Part shown: positions 24,301-33,393 of the stretch, piece by piece | Numbering within the stretch: the stretch's first letter is position 1 | Layout of the letters: every line of letters starts with the position of its first letter | DNA from: Leishmania martiniquensis | Taxonomy: Eukaryota > Euglenozoa > Kinetoplastea > Trypanosomatida > Trypanosomatidae | Direction of reading: 5' to 3' | DNA: 64,000 nucleotides | Assembly (NCBI RefSeq): GCF_017916325.1 | Contig: NC_090171.1 | Location: 512,501-576,500, forward strand | Notes under the pieces: generated by a model | Seen by the model: only the letters and a program-made list of their open reading frames with translations | Database searches by the model: none | Told to the model about the DNA's origin: nothing | Made by a program: the position numbers and the translations under genes

Positions 24301-24804
24301 AGAAAATGTAATGCCTACGGTACATTTTCACGCTGGAAAAGAATGCGGAGAGACAGCAGATTTGTGGGAGGGAAGGGACATGATAGTGGACAGGCCGTTA
24401 GCAGAGGTGAGCAGACACATACAGTACATATATCGACTGATAACAGCAGGATGCGTGGCATGCACTGTGTAAGGAAAGCTGAAGGCGATCGTCGGCACCC
24501 CTTCGACGAAAAGAAAGGTAAAAGCGACCAGGGCGAAGAAAAAACGTTTGTTCGCCTGGAGCGCCATCACGCCGCAAACCCCTCCACCCTGTTGACGCCG
24601 TGCACAGACCTGTTGCCGTAGGCACAAGGGATATGTGAACGTTGGCATGCACCCGCCGTCTGCGCCCCGCAAGTTCCCCCTTCCTCTCATCGCCGCAAAC
24701 GGAGACGGCGAAATACAAATTGGGGCGAACGCGAGATGGACGGCCATTCTTACACTTCATGAAAGCGAACCGTGTTGGCAAAGAAGGAGATTCACGAAAG
24801 TGAA
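21307..24804. other. Long intergenic region
   Basis: About 3.5 kb, the longest gene-poor stretch of the leftward array. One small open frame (21888-22169, minus) has gene-like composition and is listed separately. The larger frame at 22466-23389 starts with GTG and looks like translated simple sequence. Several purine-rich plus-strand tracts (22985-23035, 23680-23712, 24090-24118, 24215-24232) are possible splice signals for a small gene or for alternative processing. Confidence 0.5.
21888..22169 (-). CDS. Candidate small protein, unrecognised
   Basis: A 93-residue open frame from an ATG on the transcribed strand. Composition is ordinary (basic N-terminal half, acidic and Ser-rich C-terminal half), unlike nearby UTR frames. 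I recognise no domain, signal peptide or membrane segment. It sits alone in a 3.5-kb gap, which is enough room for an independent trans-spliced mRNA. Chance occurrence is quite possible at this length. Confidence 0.25.
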   Translation of the reverse strand: MDNTHCLQQTLMARQGLLRSHSALKAWKKETRGAALMNRHSLVRFREPQPVECTTGAKRPTLMPCAAACEESSSEMQAPTSALSLSVDVSSCA

Positions 24805-26139
24805 TTAAATACCCTTCTTCCGCCCCTCACCTATTAGGTCACCGCGCAGCCGTCGAGCAATCTCCACTGTCAATGCATGCGCAGCTGCGGAAGATGCCTC
24901 TGCTTCGGACGACGACGTCACCGTCTCGCTGCCATTGTTCTGTAGGAACGTGCTGAGCTGTTCTGTGCGCGCCGCGCGGTTGCGGGCGAGGATCTTCTCA
25001 CGCTGCTCTCGCATGTACTCAGCACGCTTCTCGAGCTCCTCCTTCATTGGCCCCGGAGTGAGGGCAGGCTTAACCGACGTGGTGGTGTGGTGGTTATGAT
25101 GCTCCGGCGATCTGGATGCTGATTGCGCGGCAGTGACAGCCGTCTTGCATGGAATAGCAGGCAAGGCATCCTGGCCATGCCGAATAAGCGGCAAGGCAGG
25201 TGCTTTGGAGGCCGCCGTCACGGGTGCCGGCAACGCAGCGGGCACCGGCGTCCGCGCTGGGAGTGCCTGGGGCGTCTCAGGAGAGCTGAAGTCGGCCGTC
25301 AGCTGAGAGGCCTCGCCGTCTGCTTTCTGCGCACTCCCTGACATCGTGTGGCTGTAAAGCTGCTGAATTTCTGTTGCCCTCTGGGTATCAATGGCGTCCA
25401 TGTGCTCCTGCCGGTAGCGCTCGACTCCCGCGGGGTCTTGAATATCCATCGACGACAGGGCAGCCTCCAGCTGCGCCTTCTCGCGATTTGCCTGGAGCTC
25501 AATAGCAGCGACTCGCATATCCGCTTCCTCCTGCATACAGGCTTCACTGTAGGCGCGCACCTGTTGCTGTGCCGCGATATCCTGCAATGACTGTTCGATA
25601 GCGCGCCGCAACGCCTCCTCATCGTCTATGTTGCCGTTGAAGTCGATGATACGGTGCGCGGAAGCCAGAGCCTGGTTCTCGTTGCCGCCCAATTCCCCTC
25701 GCAGAGGCGCTCCGCCGTCCGCACTCGCACAATGTTCACTGAGTTCGGCGTTGGCAAGAATGTCGAGCTCCAAGTTGCGCTTGACCATCATCGTGTAAAA
25801 GGACAAGAAGTTCTCGGAATTGAGGATCCGTTTTAGCAACTTCTTTGCTGCCTGTCGCTCGGAGCGACCGCCGGGCGACTGATCACTCTGTGCGAGGGAG
25901 CTCTGCAGCGCCTCCACAGCCGTTTCCATCGGCACCCCCAGCTCCAATATGAAGCACGTCAACAGCGAGTCAACGAGCTCCTTGAATTTGTTGTGCACAA
26001 CTGTGTACTCTAGCTGCATCTCCGACTCGTTCCTGAAAATACAACAGTTGTCGTCGACAAAGTTTTCAACCGGCGTCCGCCATATCGGTGACTCCGAAAA
26101 CTGCACGAGGGCCTCTGTTATCCATTGATTGTCCGCCAT
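24805..26139 (-). CDS. CFAP36: CFAP36-like BART-domain protein with ubiquitin-interacting motif
   Basis: A 444-residue protein. Residues 1-110 match the BART domain of cilia- and flagella-associated protein 36 (CCDC104), an ARL3 effector: a WI..AL..F start, then FVDDNCCIF and YTVVHNKFKELVDSLL. Around 175-195 a segment reads DEEALRRAIEQSLQDI, which fits the ubiquitin-interacting motif core (Ala-x3-Ser). It is followed by an acidic/Gln-rich coiled coil. The middle is Pro/Ala-rich and disordered, and a second charged helix (KEELEKRAEYMREQREKIL) lies near the C-terminus. The ATG at 26139 aligns with the family N-terminus; an in-frame ATG at 26184 would add 15 residues. Role inferred: ARL3-dependent trafficking at the flagellum. 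The BART assignment is good; CFAP36 orthology is likely. Confidence 0.86.
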   Translation of the reverse strand: MADNQWITEALVQFSESPIWRTPVENFVDDNCCIFRNESEMQLEYTVVHNKFKELVDSLLTCFILELGVPMETAVEALQSSLAQSDQSPGGRSERQAAKKLLKRILNSENFLSFYTMMVKRNLELDILANAELSEHCASADGGAPLRGELGGNENQALASAHRIIDFNGNIDDEEALRRAIEQSLQDIAAQQQVRAYSEACMQEEADMRVAAIELQANREKAQLEAALSSMDIQDPAGVERYRQEHMDAIDTQRATEIQQLYSHTMSGSAQKADGEASQLTADFSSPETPQALPARTPVPAALPAPVTAASKAPALPLIRHGQDALPAIPCKTAVTAAQSASRSPEHHNHHTTTSVKPALTPGPMKEELEKRAEYMREQREKILARNRAARTEQLSTFLQNNGSETVTSSSEAEASSAAAHALTVEIARRLRGDLIGEGRKKGI

Positions 26140-27623
26140 TGCGAAGACCACCCTACCTCGAGAGAATCTCGAAACGTGCTTCATACGAACCACACGGACC
26201 ACCAAGGAGCCGTGACAGCACTACGCGCGAATGTCAAGTAACTTTCGATGTTAGCGAGAGGACTAGAGAAGACACCAACGTGCCCGCCAACACCACAGTG
26301 CACCTCTGGCGCAGTTGCCGGTGGTGTGCAACACTCTTCAGGCTCCACGCTAATGAGCACCCGCTGGAGAAACGAAAAAACAAAAAAAACACCACTCGCG
26401 CGCAGTATCTCTGGCCTACGTCGGGGACAGCTCACTTTGCTTGCGTACCTCGGGCGCGTTGATGTGCTGGATTAGGGAGGCGAGTCCAAAGTGCCGCCGC
26501 ACCCGTGCGAGCAACGAATAGGAGAACGGACACAGCGAACCACAACGGGAGAGAGAAGCGGAATCGGGAAGGAAAAGGGGGCAGAGCTCAAAAGGGTGCC
26601 GCACCAGCTCAGAAAACGTGCTGGGGGGAGCAACCACAAAGCGCAGAAACGAGAGAGCGAGGGCTCTGAAGGGAAGGAGATCGGGAGAACGCGCGCTGGC
26701 CAAGTTCTACAGATGTGAGGGGAAACCAGCGTGGGGCAATCTCGCTGTGCAGTACGCCTTTGAGTGCCACGGATGATAGTAAGGCGTGTGAAAACAGACG
26801 TGTGCGCTGTGCAAGGGGAATGGGATTGTGGAAGGGACTCGACGGGCGCTCATAACACCCGACCCACGCCAATGGAGAGTGCGCTCGTACGCCGTCGAAC
26901 GAGCCGAAGCAAAAGAAGGTGAGGGAGGAGGGTGAAGGCAGGAAGATAGCTGACTGGGCCATGCGTCATGGAAAAGGGAGAGAAGCGTGCGCACGGAGGA
27001 GCAGCCGCTTTCCTGTCCTCCTGCATGCCCCAGACACCTTGCTCCGATCTGCACCGGGCACGATCACCCCTTTTTTCTGCTTCCGTGCGTATGGACATTG
27101 GCAGGTCGAGGGTGATGCATGGACGCTTCTGTCGTGAGAAAGAACGGGAACTAGGTTGAAGCACAGAGACTGGAGGATTCGGCAGGCTAAGACAGAAAGA
27201 AATGCAGCTCGATAAACGACCCCTCGTGTCTCCAAGATGTATCCCCCCTTGAAACGTCCACGTCCTCTCTCTCAGTATATATATATATATATACAGCCTC
27301 GAAGGGTGGCGGCGGCGGCGGTGTGTGTGTGTGTGCATGCGCTCACACCCGCTCGTGCAGAGGGTTGTGGAAATGCCGCACACACACACACACAATGTGA
27401 GGACGTTCTTTAGCTCATGACCGACGTAATGGCACCGAGAGTGAGGCGGATGAGGGGGGGCAGCAAAAGATGACTGTGATGAAAAGCTAAAGGAAAGGGC
27501 ACACGCGAACGCACGTACCTGAAACAGCGGCGCATGTTGCCGCTACAGGTGACGGCAAGACGCGTGACACCGCAAGGGGACTCCAGCGAGAACGTTTCCC
27601 TACCACCACCACCGCCGCAGCTG
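26140..27623. other. Intergenic region with TA, GT and CA repeats
   Basis: About 1.5 kb without a supported gene. It contains a TA repeat of about 20 nt at 27274-27293, a GGC run near 27307-27320, a 15-nt GT repeat at 27321-27335 and a 16-nt CA repeat at 27379-27394. Complementarity of the GT and CA repeats could form a stem in the 3' UTR of the gene ending at 27624. Confidence 0.55.
27274..27394. repeat. Microsatellite cluster (TA, GGC, GT, CA)
   Basis: Direct reading shows four short tandem repeats within 121 bp. The GT and CA runs are inverted complements 43 bp apart. Confidence 0.85.
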
Positions 27624-30218
27624 CTAAGCGCTGTCGGCACCGTTATCGCCTTCGTGAGATGCCACCTCCATCTCTGACTCATCAAGCACTTCTGCCGCCT
27701 CAGTAGTGTCCACGAAGAGGGTGATGCTGCTCTCCCATCTCATAAAGCAGTCAGCCAAGGATGCCCTGCAGTACGCGCAGGTCTCGTGGACGTCCATCGG
27801 CGTATCGCGAAAACACCGGGGACAGGATGCGATGGTGTCCAACGACTCGAGGCGCCGCCGTGCGCCGCACTCCGGGCACTCCGTCACACGCGAGCGATTG
27901 AACAGGCCACACGTGCACTTCCACCTACATGGATAGTGCGCTGCAGTTGGCGCCCGCTGTGCATTGCACCTGGGGCAGTGCGTGCGCACAGGAAGTTCGC
28001 CGCCCGAAAAGACCGGGGTTGAGCACAACTCGCACAACCAGACTTCTTCCTGGAGGTCGAATTGACGAATCGCGCTGCACCACTCGCAGCGCAATGCGTT
28101 ACGGGTGCGATGGCCATGGCCGCAGGCGTCGCACCTCCACTCTACATCACGCAAGCGAGCGCGACAGCGGTAACACGCAGTTTTCTCAAAGTGATTCGGG
28201 GCGCTGCACACAGCGCATGCGATGCTCGTGCTCGAGTCGCTGCCGTCTGAGGCAGCGGCGCCTCTGCCCGCTGTGGCACTCGACGTGTGTGGCACACCGC
28301 ACTGCAAACAAACCGCGCTGTCCGCATCGTTACGCCCCTCGCACTCCGCGCAGGTCCACGGGCGAACGCGCTCCTGTCGCTCCCCGCACCCCAGACAAAC
28401 CGTACGGTCGACGCGGTTGGTGCTGCAGCAGCGATCGCACAGCCAGTACCCGTGAGGCACCTCCCTTCGATGCCCGCAGCAGTCGTGCTGCGTCACGCTG
28501 CGCAGTCTTCGGCAGTAAGGGCACTGCCAGTCTCCTTCCGCAGTGGCAGGCACAATGGTCAAGTCAGCGGCACCCTTAAGAGACGCGGTCTCACCAGCGT
28601 TGCGCTGCATCGCGTCCGCACTCGGCAGGCTGGATGAGGCCCGCATCGCGGCGAGCTCTGTTTTGTTTCTCAGCTGCATGACACCGCGTGGTTGAAGGCA
28701 AATGTCGCAGAAGGTCACATTGCGGCGATGCATCACGTTGCACGTGAAGCACCACCACGCGTTGTCGGGCAATCTCATCGCCACTCGGGGCCTCTCCTCG
28801 TCCTCGCGCGCTGGAGGGGACTGGACGACCGAGGCCGGGCCCCCATCATCGCGACGCAAGCCCCCCGCTGCTTCTGGCGCCCATGCGGCTGCCAGAAGCG
28901 CGGATGCCTTAATGACAGTCTGCGAGTGCAATATCCCTGCAGAATCTGGAACAAGCTCTCCGCTCATGTTGTCGACAGCGGTGCTCTCTAAAAGCGGTGG
29001 CCTAGTCAGCGCCGCCTCCTCTGAGGAACGAATTTCCTTCCTCGATAACGCGAAGGACTCTAAAGGCGCCATACAGCTGCCGCAAAGCTCCCACCGAACG
29101 TCGTTCCATTCGCGACACGCGGCGCATCGTACAACAGCGTTGGAATGTTTCTGCAGTCGTTCGTGACCGCAGCCGCGGCATTTCACGGCAAACACGCTGT
29201 TTTCGATGCCTGGTTTACAGCAAGGGCATACCCACGATAGTGGGCGGTCCGCAAAGCACGAGGAACATTGCGTCGCCGCTCGAGGGCAGACATGATGACA
29301 GGCCGGGCACACCCAATTTTGAACGCCGCCAAAAGGTGTGCTGCATTGCTCGCAAAGGAACTTTTTCCGCTGTTCCCGGGCGGCGCTGGCGCGCTTCCCC
29401 TTTGCTTGGACAGGGGCGCTAGCGTCACGGTTCGTATACGAGCAGCGCTGGCATACCCATTCAGTGGGCATTACAGCGACGTGGCGCATCGGCGGGAACG
29501 CAGACCGGTGCGAGGCCGTCGCTGACGCCCCACACTTGCGGCACGCCGCAGAGGATTCGACTAGTGAATTGTAGGTGTGACAGGCACAGCACAGCCACTC
29601 CAAGGAGTGTGGCATGTCCTCGCGCTGCCCCGCCCAACGGATTGTAGCGAACGGCTCCGCCAGTGCATTTCGCCCACGTGAGTCGGTAAGGGCTGGGACT
29701 GTTTCCGCGTCGTGGGGAGGTGACACAGTTTCTTCTTTGGTCTCAGGATTCCCTCGCACGCTTGCTGGCACCGCTGGGCAAGGCGACACGCCGGCAGCCC
29801 GCGAAGTAGCGCCCCTCAGCTTTTTTGACTCTGCCACGAGTACCTCCACGGCACTTCCGTCTGTCGCGGAGGAGGCCTCGCACTGTGCGAGGCAACCGCT
29901 TTTGCTCCCCGTGCTGGGAGCTATGCTGTGTGAGTGTTCAATGCTGCTCGCGCCATCACCGCAGCCCCCACAAATCACTGACGTACTTGCAGGGTTAAAG
30001 GCATCTTGTATCAAGATGCGAACCAGCGCATCCTCCTGTGACAGTGATTGGTGCACGCCTTCTTTAGAGAGCCTTTCGGTGTAGCCGCGACTCCACCGGC
30101 ACCGCACGAGAACAGTGTGGGCGCGCAGGCCCCGGAAGAGTAGTAAACGCACTGGTGCTGCTCTGCAGGTGGTGCGAAGATGCGCTGCACGTTCGTACAC
30201 TCCATAGACAGTCCGCAT
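27624..30218 (-). CDS. Multi-RanBP2-type zinc-finger protein, about 14 fingers, probably mitochondrial
   Basis: An 864-residue protein. The open frame begins one codon earlier at GTG, so the ATG at 30218 is used. Residues 1-45 are rich in Arg, Ala and Leu and nearly free of acidic residues, like a mitochondrial targeting peptide. Two blocks of W-x-C-x2-C-x(~10)-C-x2-C modules follow: five at about 206-383 and nine at about 487-818. Finger 2 has an insert of roughly 20 basic residues. Finger 7 (QCPYCRRLRSVTQHDCCGH) is degenerate. RanBP2-type fingers bind single-stranded RNA or protein. A related 9-finger protein is the next gene upstream. As I recall, trypanosome RNA-editing accessory complexes contain C2C2-finger proteins of this kind (MRB1680, MRB6070), so a mitochondrial RNA role is a reasonable inference. 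Confidence 0.88.
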   Translation of the reverse strand: MRTVYGVYERAAHLRTTCRAAPVRLLLFRGLRAHTVLVRCRWSRGYTERLSKEGVHQSLSQEDALVRILIQDAFNPASTSVICGGCGDGASSIEHSHSIAPSTGSKSGCLAQCEASSATDGSAVEVLVAESKKLRGATSRAAGVSPCPAVPASVRGNPETKEETVSPPHDAETVPALTDSRGRNALAEPFATIRWAGQREDMPHSLEWLCCACHTYNSLVESSAACRKCGASATASHRSAFPPMRHVAVMPTEWVCQRCSYTNRDASAPVQAKGKRASAAREQRKKFLCEQCSTPFGGVQNWVCPACHHVCPRAATQCSSCFADRPLSWVCPCCKPGIENSVFAVKCRGCGHERLQKHSNAVVRCAACREWNDVRWELCGSCMAPLESFALSRKEIRSSEEAALTRPPLLESTAVDNMSGELVPDSAGILHSQTVIKASALLAAAWAPEAAGGLRRDDGGPASVVQSPPAREDEERPRVAMRLPDNAWWCFTCNVMHRRNVTFCDICLQPRGVMQLRNKTELAAMRASSSLPSADAMQRNAGETASLKGAADLTIVPATAEGDWQCPYCRRLRSVTQHDCCGHRREVPHGYWLCDRCCSTNRVDRTVCLGCGERQERVRPWTCAECEGRNDADSAVCLQCGVPHTSSATAGRGAAASDGSDSSTSIACAVCSAPNHFEKTACYRCRARLRDVEWRCDACGHGHRTRNALRCEWCSAIRQFDLQEEVWLCELCSTPVFSGGELPVRTHCPRCNAQRAPTAAHYPCRWKCTCGLFNRSRVTECPECGARRRLESLDTIASCPRCFRDTPMDVHETCAYCRASLADCFMRWESSITLFVDTTEAAEVLDESEMEVASHEGDNGADSA

Positions 30219-31713
30219 CACGCTAGCGTCCAGGGGGGGTTGACAGGGATGTCCACCCCTCTTGGTCGCGCCAAGTCACGCGTCCGACTGTCAGAGCAGC
30301 TGGCCGATACGTACGAGTTCCGGCCCCTGTAGGCGAATCTCGTGCTTAAGGTCGCAGTGGAGAGAAGAGAGCCGGCATCTGAGACGCCAACGTTCAGTCG
30401 ACAGCCGAGATGTCGGAGACGAGGAGAGGCGAAAGGAGTCGGATAGGGAAGTGCACCATGCCTCTTGCGTGAGACAGGGCAGTGATGGAAACGAGCGACA
30501 AGGACGTATCCACGTGGTTCACGACAACACTGGCCCACCCCAATGAGCAAAGTGGGGGAGCAAAAGAGAAGGGAGGGGGTATGGTTCGTCTGCACGCACA
30601 GTCCTCCATCCACTTCTTTGCTCGCCCTTTCAGCTTCTCGGCACACCCGACCGGAACATCGCAAATGATCCACAGTCGCCTGTATGGCTGGGACGCGCTT
30701 CGTAGTCTACCGCATGCCGCGAAAGCGCTACCACTGCTGCGACCACCGAATCCCATCGTGATTGGTATGCGTTCTCCAAGCCGTTTGCTTGCATACTTCT
30801 CCTCACGTGTAGAGGTGTGTGACACCCTTCTGAAGGCACCAGTAAAAGAAGGAGAGGAACACTCACAAAAAAGGGCAGGTGCACACATGCGCTGGCATCT
30901 TTCCCAATGAAGTGCCCGGCTGCACTCCACTCTACCCTCTTCCCACCCACCCATCCACACACACACACACGCACGCACACCTTTTCTTTTTTGGCTTCTG
31001 TCTAATGCACGGTACGTCTAGCACATCCGTTGCTTTTCTGCCCGCTCACATCCTCTGGAGACGGTAGTGCTTGGAGCAGAGGGAGCGTGTGATAACATGC
31101 TCGCGAGCGATAACGCGGCGCGTTGCGAGACTCGTGCCGAGCCGCTCTCCCACGCCTCGCCCTTTGTCAGGAGGCGCACGAGCCGCACCATGCTGGCTCA
31201 ACCACTCTCCTTCCCTGGTATCAATCACCTTTGTGCATCAGGCTGCCCATAGAGAGAAGTAAGCGAGTATGAGGGCCGATTTGCATGTCACCGCCTCCAT
31301 TACGCACACTCCTGTCGAGAAGGGGGCGGGGCGGGGGGGCAGCAGCAGCAGCAGCAGAGGAAGGAAGGGGGGCGAACGGCGTTAAAGAATCTGTGACTTA
31401 CAAGCCAAGTCCACCACCGCAAGACGCGCGACAGTCCACTTCACACGAGGCCACTCTCGCCTCGGTTCGTTACCTCCCTTTTTTTCTTTGGCTTGTTTCC
31501 CGCCGAGTTTCCGTTTCGCGCACTTTTCCCTCTCATCTCCTCCCGTCAACCGGTGATCGAGAGAGTGAAGCCCATGCGCTGTGGTAGTGGCCGCCGTTTC
31601 TCGGCCAAACGTCTGTCCGACCACCGGCTCATCTTCCTTCCCCGTGGCGCAGTAGCTTTGCACGTCGCAGGCTGCCCGACGCATATGAAAGCGCGTGGCA
31701 AGAAGGGTCGTTC
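30219..31713. other. Intergenic region between the two zinc-finger genes
   Basis: About 1.5 kb. A CA repeat is present at about 30957-30978 and a GCA-type repeat at about 31339-31356. A pyrimidine/G-rich mix near 31315-31370 is also seen. No gene is supported. Confidence 0.55.
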
Positions 31714-33393
31714 TTATAACTTTACGGGCTTGCGCGCGCCAATGCCTTTGGAGGCTGCAACAGCGAGTTTTCGGGTGCCGCAGCGGTAGCATTCAAGACG
31801 ATTCTTGAAGTTCCTCGTATAGCACTTGGCGCACATCCAGTCCCCCGACCCTTTCCACGACGAGCCCCTTGTTCCCTCGTTAGACTTTGCCTCCGCGCCT
31901 TCCTGGAAGCCCTCGCGCTCGTATTGCGGTGTTGGCGCCTCACTCGACCACTCCTCTGCCCGCTCTGAGGCACGCCCACACTTCCAGCAGTCGTGGCGCG
32001 TGCGGAAGTTGCTTGTCTGGCAAGAGGCGCATATCCAGTTGTTGTGCTGCACTGGTGCAGCGGCGGAGGCGGCACCAGACCCGCCCACTTCTCCCCAGCC
32101 AGTGGCGCTGAAGGGGTCAGTATCTGCGTGGCCCAATACGGCAGGCCGCGACGTGGAGCACTGGAAGCATTCACTACGGCGAGAAAAGTTCAAGGCATTG
32201 CATGTCGAGCAGTACCAATCACCCCGAGTCCTATCCCCTTGCGGCACGTACGATCCCCCATAGTTGCCACCGCCTCGCTCCACCTCGCGGACTGTCTTGG
32301 GCTCCCCCACCGGGCGATCCATACCGCACCCACGACAAGCCTTGTCATAAATGCTTGTCGTCCCCTTGCACGCGCTGCAGGTCCAACAAACCGGAATGCG
32401 GTTTCTACAGTGAAAGCAGCGCGCACGTGCAGGGTGGTTTAATGCCGCACACAACGGGCACTCCCACTCGGCAGGGGTGATGTGTGTACCGCACTTTAAG
32501 CAGCTCTCTTCGTCACCGGGGTTAATGTGTCCGCAACTGGCGTTCCGGCACATCCAGTCGAACCCAGGCGGACCCTCCGGCGTGTTGGCCGCGTCCAACA
32601 CGGTCTGCAACGCCGGGTTCGTTTTCCGGCGCTGGCGCAGTCGTGAGTGCTGTGTCTCGCATGTGGTGCTGGGAACAAAGGGTGCCACAGCGGGCAGCTT
32701 CAGCAGACGCCCGGTTACGGGCACCTCGCGGCCGGGGTAGGTGGTGACCAGAGATGAGTCCAAGGCCTCGGCCCCTTCCAGCGGATTTGAAAACTGCTCG
32801 TCTGCATCCTTGTACGAAACGGAGTCGAAGTACTCCTGCTGCTGCTGCAATGTCATCGTCCTCTCTTTCGCGCGGCGTAGGATCTCCTCCTCCGCCGTGC
32901 TATGTGGTGCCATATCGTATCCGCAGAAGCCGCAACGACTGTTGTCCTCAATTTCGTCGACGCGGTTGTTTTCGTGACAGACAGCGCACATCCAGAACCC
33001 TTTGCTCTTATCACTCGCATCCTGGCACTTCCTGCACTTTCGCACTCCGGCGTGGTTGGTGGTGCCACAGCCCACGCACTTCCATCCGAGCAGCTGCGGC
33101 TTTCCTGCCCCGCACGACTCGCACTCTTTGCGTGTCTCGTGGTTCACGGCGCGGCACGACTCCTTCGTGCACATCCACGGACGCGCAGCCCTTGACTTCC
33201 ACGACTGCCGCAGCGGCTGTGTTAATGTAGCGTGGCGGCGCAGGGACGTTTCCAGGGCAGAGCTCCCGCGGCAGCACAGGGAAAAGGAGGAGGGCAATGC
33301 GGTCAGGCCCCCGCGCCTTGACGGGATGGACGGATGGCAAAGTGGTGCCGCCAGCACCGACCTTAGTGCCCTCGTACAGACCGCACCGTGCAT
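31714..33393 (-). CDS. Nine-finger RanBP2-type zinc-finger protein, probably mitochondrial
   Basis: A 559-residue protein from an ATG. The first 70 residues contain many Arg, Ser, Leu and Ala and almost no acidic residues, consistent with a mitochondrial presequence. Nine C2C2 modules lie at about 73-94, 104-123, 134-157, 280-301, 310-329, 337-356, 393-412, 453-472 and 519-538. The last three carry the NF-x3-R/N spacing (LNFSRRSEC, SNFRTRHDC, RNFKNRLEC) and a leading Trp. These match RNA-binding RanBP2 fingers such as those of ZRANB2, which contact GU-containing single-stranded RNA. A helical Gln/Glu-rich segment (160-205) splits the array. It lies directly upstream of the 14-finger protein. 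Function inferred: mitochondrial RNA binding, perhaps in kinetoplast RNA editing or processing. Confidence 0.9.
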   Translation of the reverse strand: MHGAVCTRALRSVLAAPLCHPSIPSRRGGLTALPSSFSLCCRGSSALETSLRRHATLTQPLRQSWKSRAARPWMCTKESCRAVNHETRKECESCGAGKPQLLGWKCVGCGTTNHAGVRKCRKCQDASDKSKGFWMCAVCHENNRVDEIEDNSRCGFCGYDMAPHSTAEEEILRRAKERTMTLQQQQEYFDSVSYKDADEQFSNPLEGAEALDSSLVTTYPGREVPVTGRLLKLPAVAPFVPSTTCETQHSRLRQRRKTNPALQTVLDAANTPEGPPGFDWMCRNASCGHINPGDEESCLKCGTHITPAEWECPLCAALNHPARARCFHCRNRIPVCWTCSACKGTTSIYDKACRGCGMDRPVGEPKTVREVERGGGNYGGSYVPQGDRTRGDWYCSTCNALNFSRRSECFQCSTSRPAVLGHADTDPFSATGWGEVGGSGAASAAAPVQHNNWICASCQTSNFRTRHDCWKCGRASERAEEWSSEAPTPQYEREGFQEGAEAKSNEGTRGSSWKGSGDWMCAKCYTRNFKNRLECYRCGTRKLAVAASKGIGARKPVKL

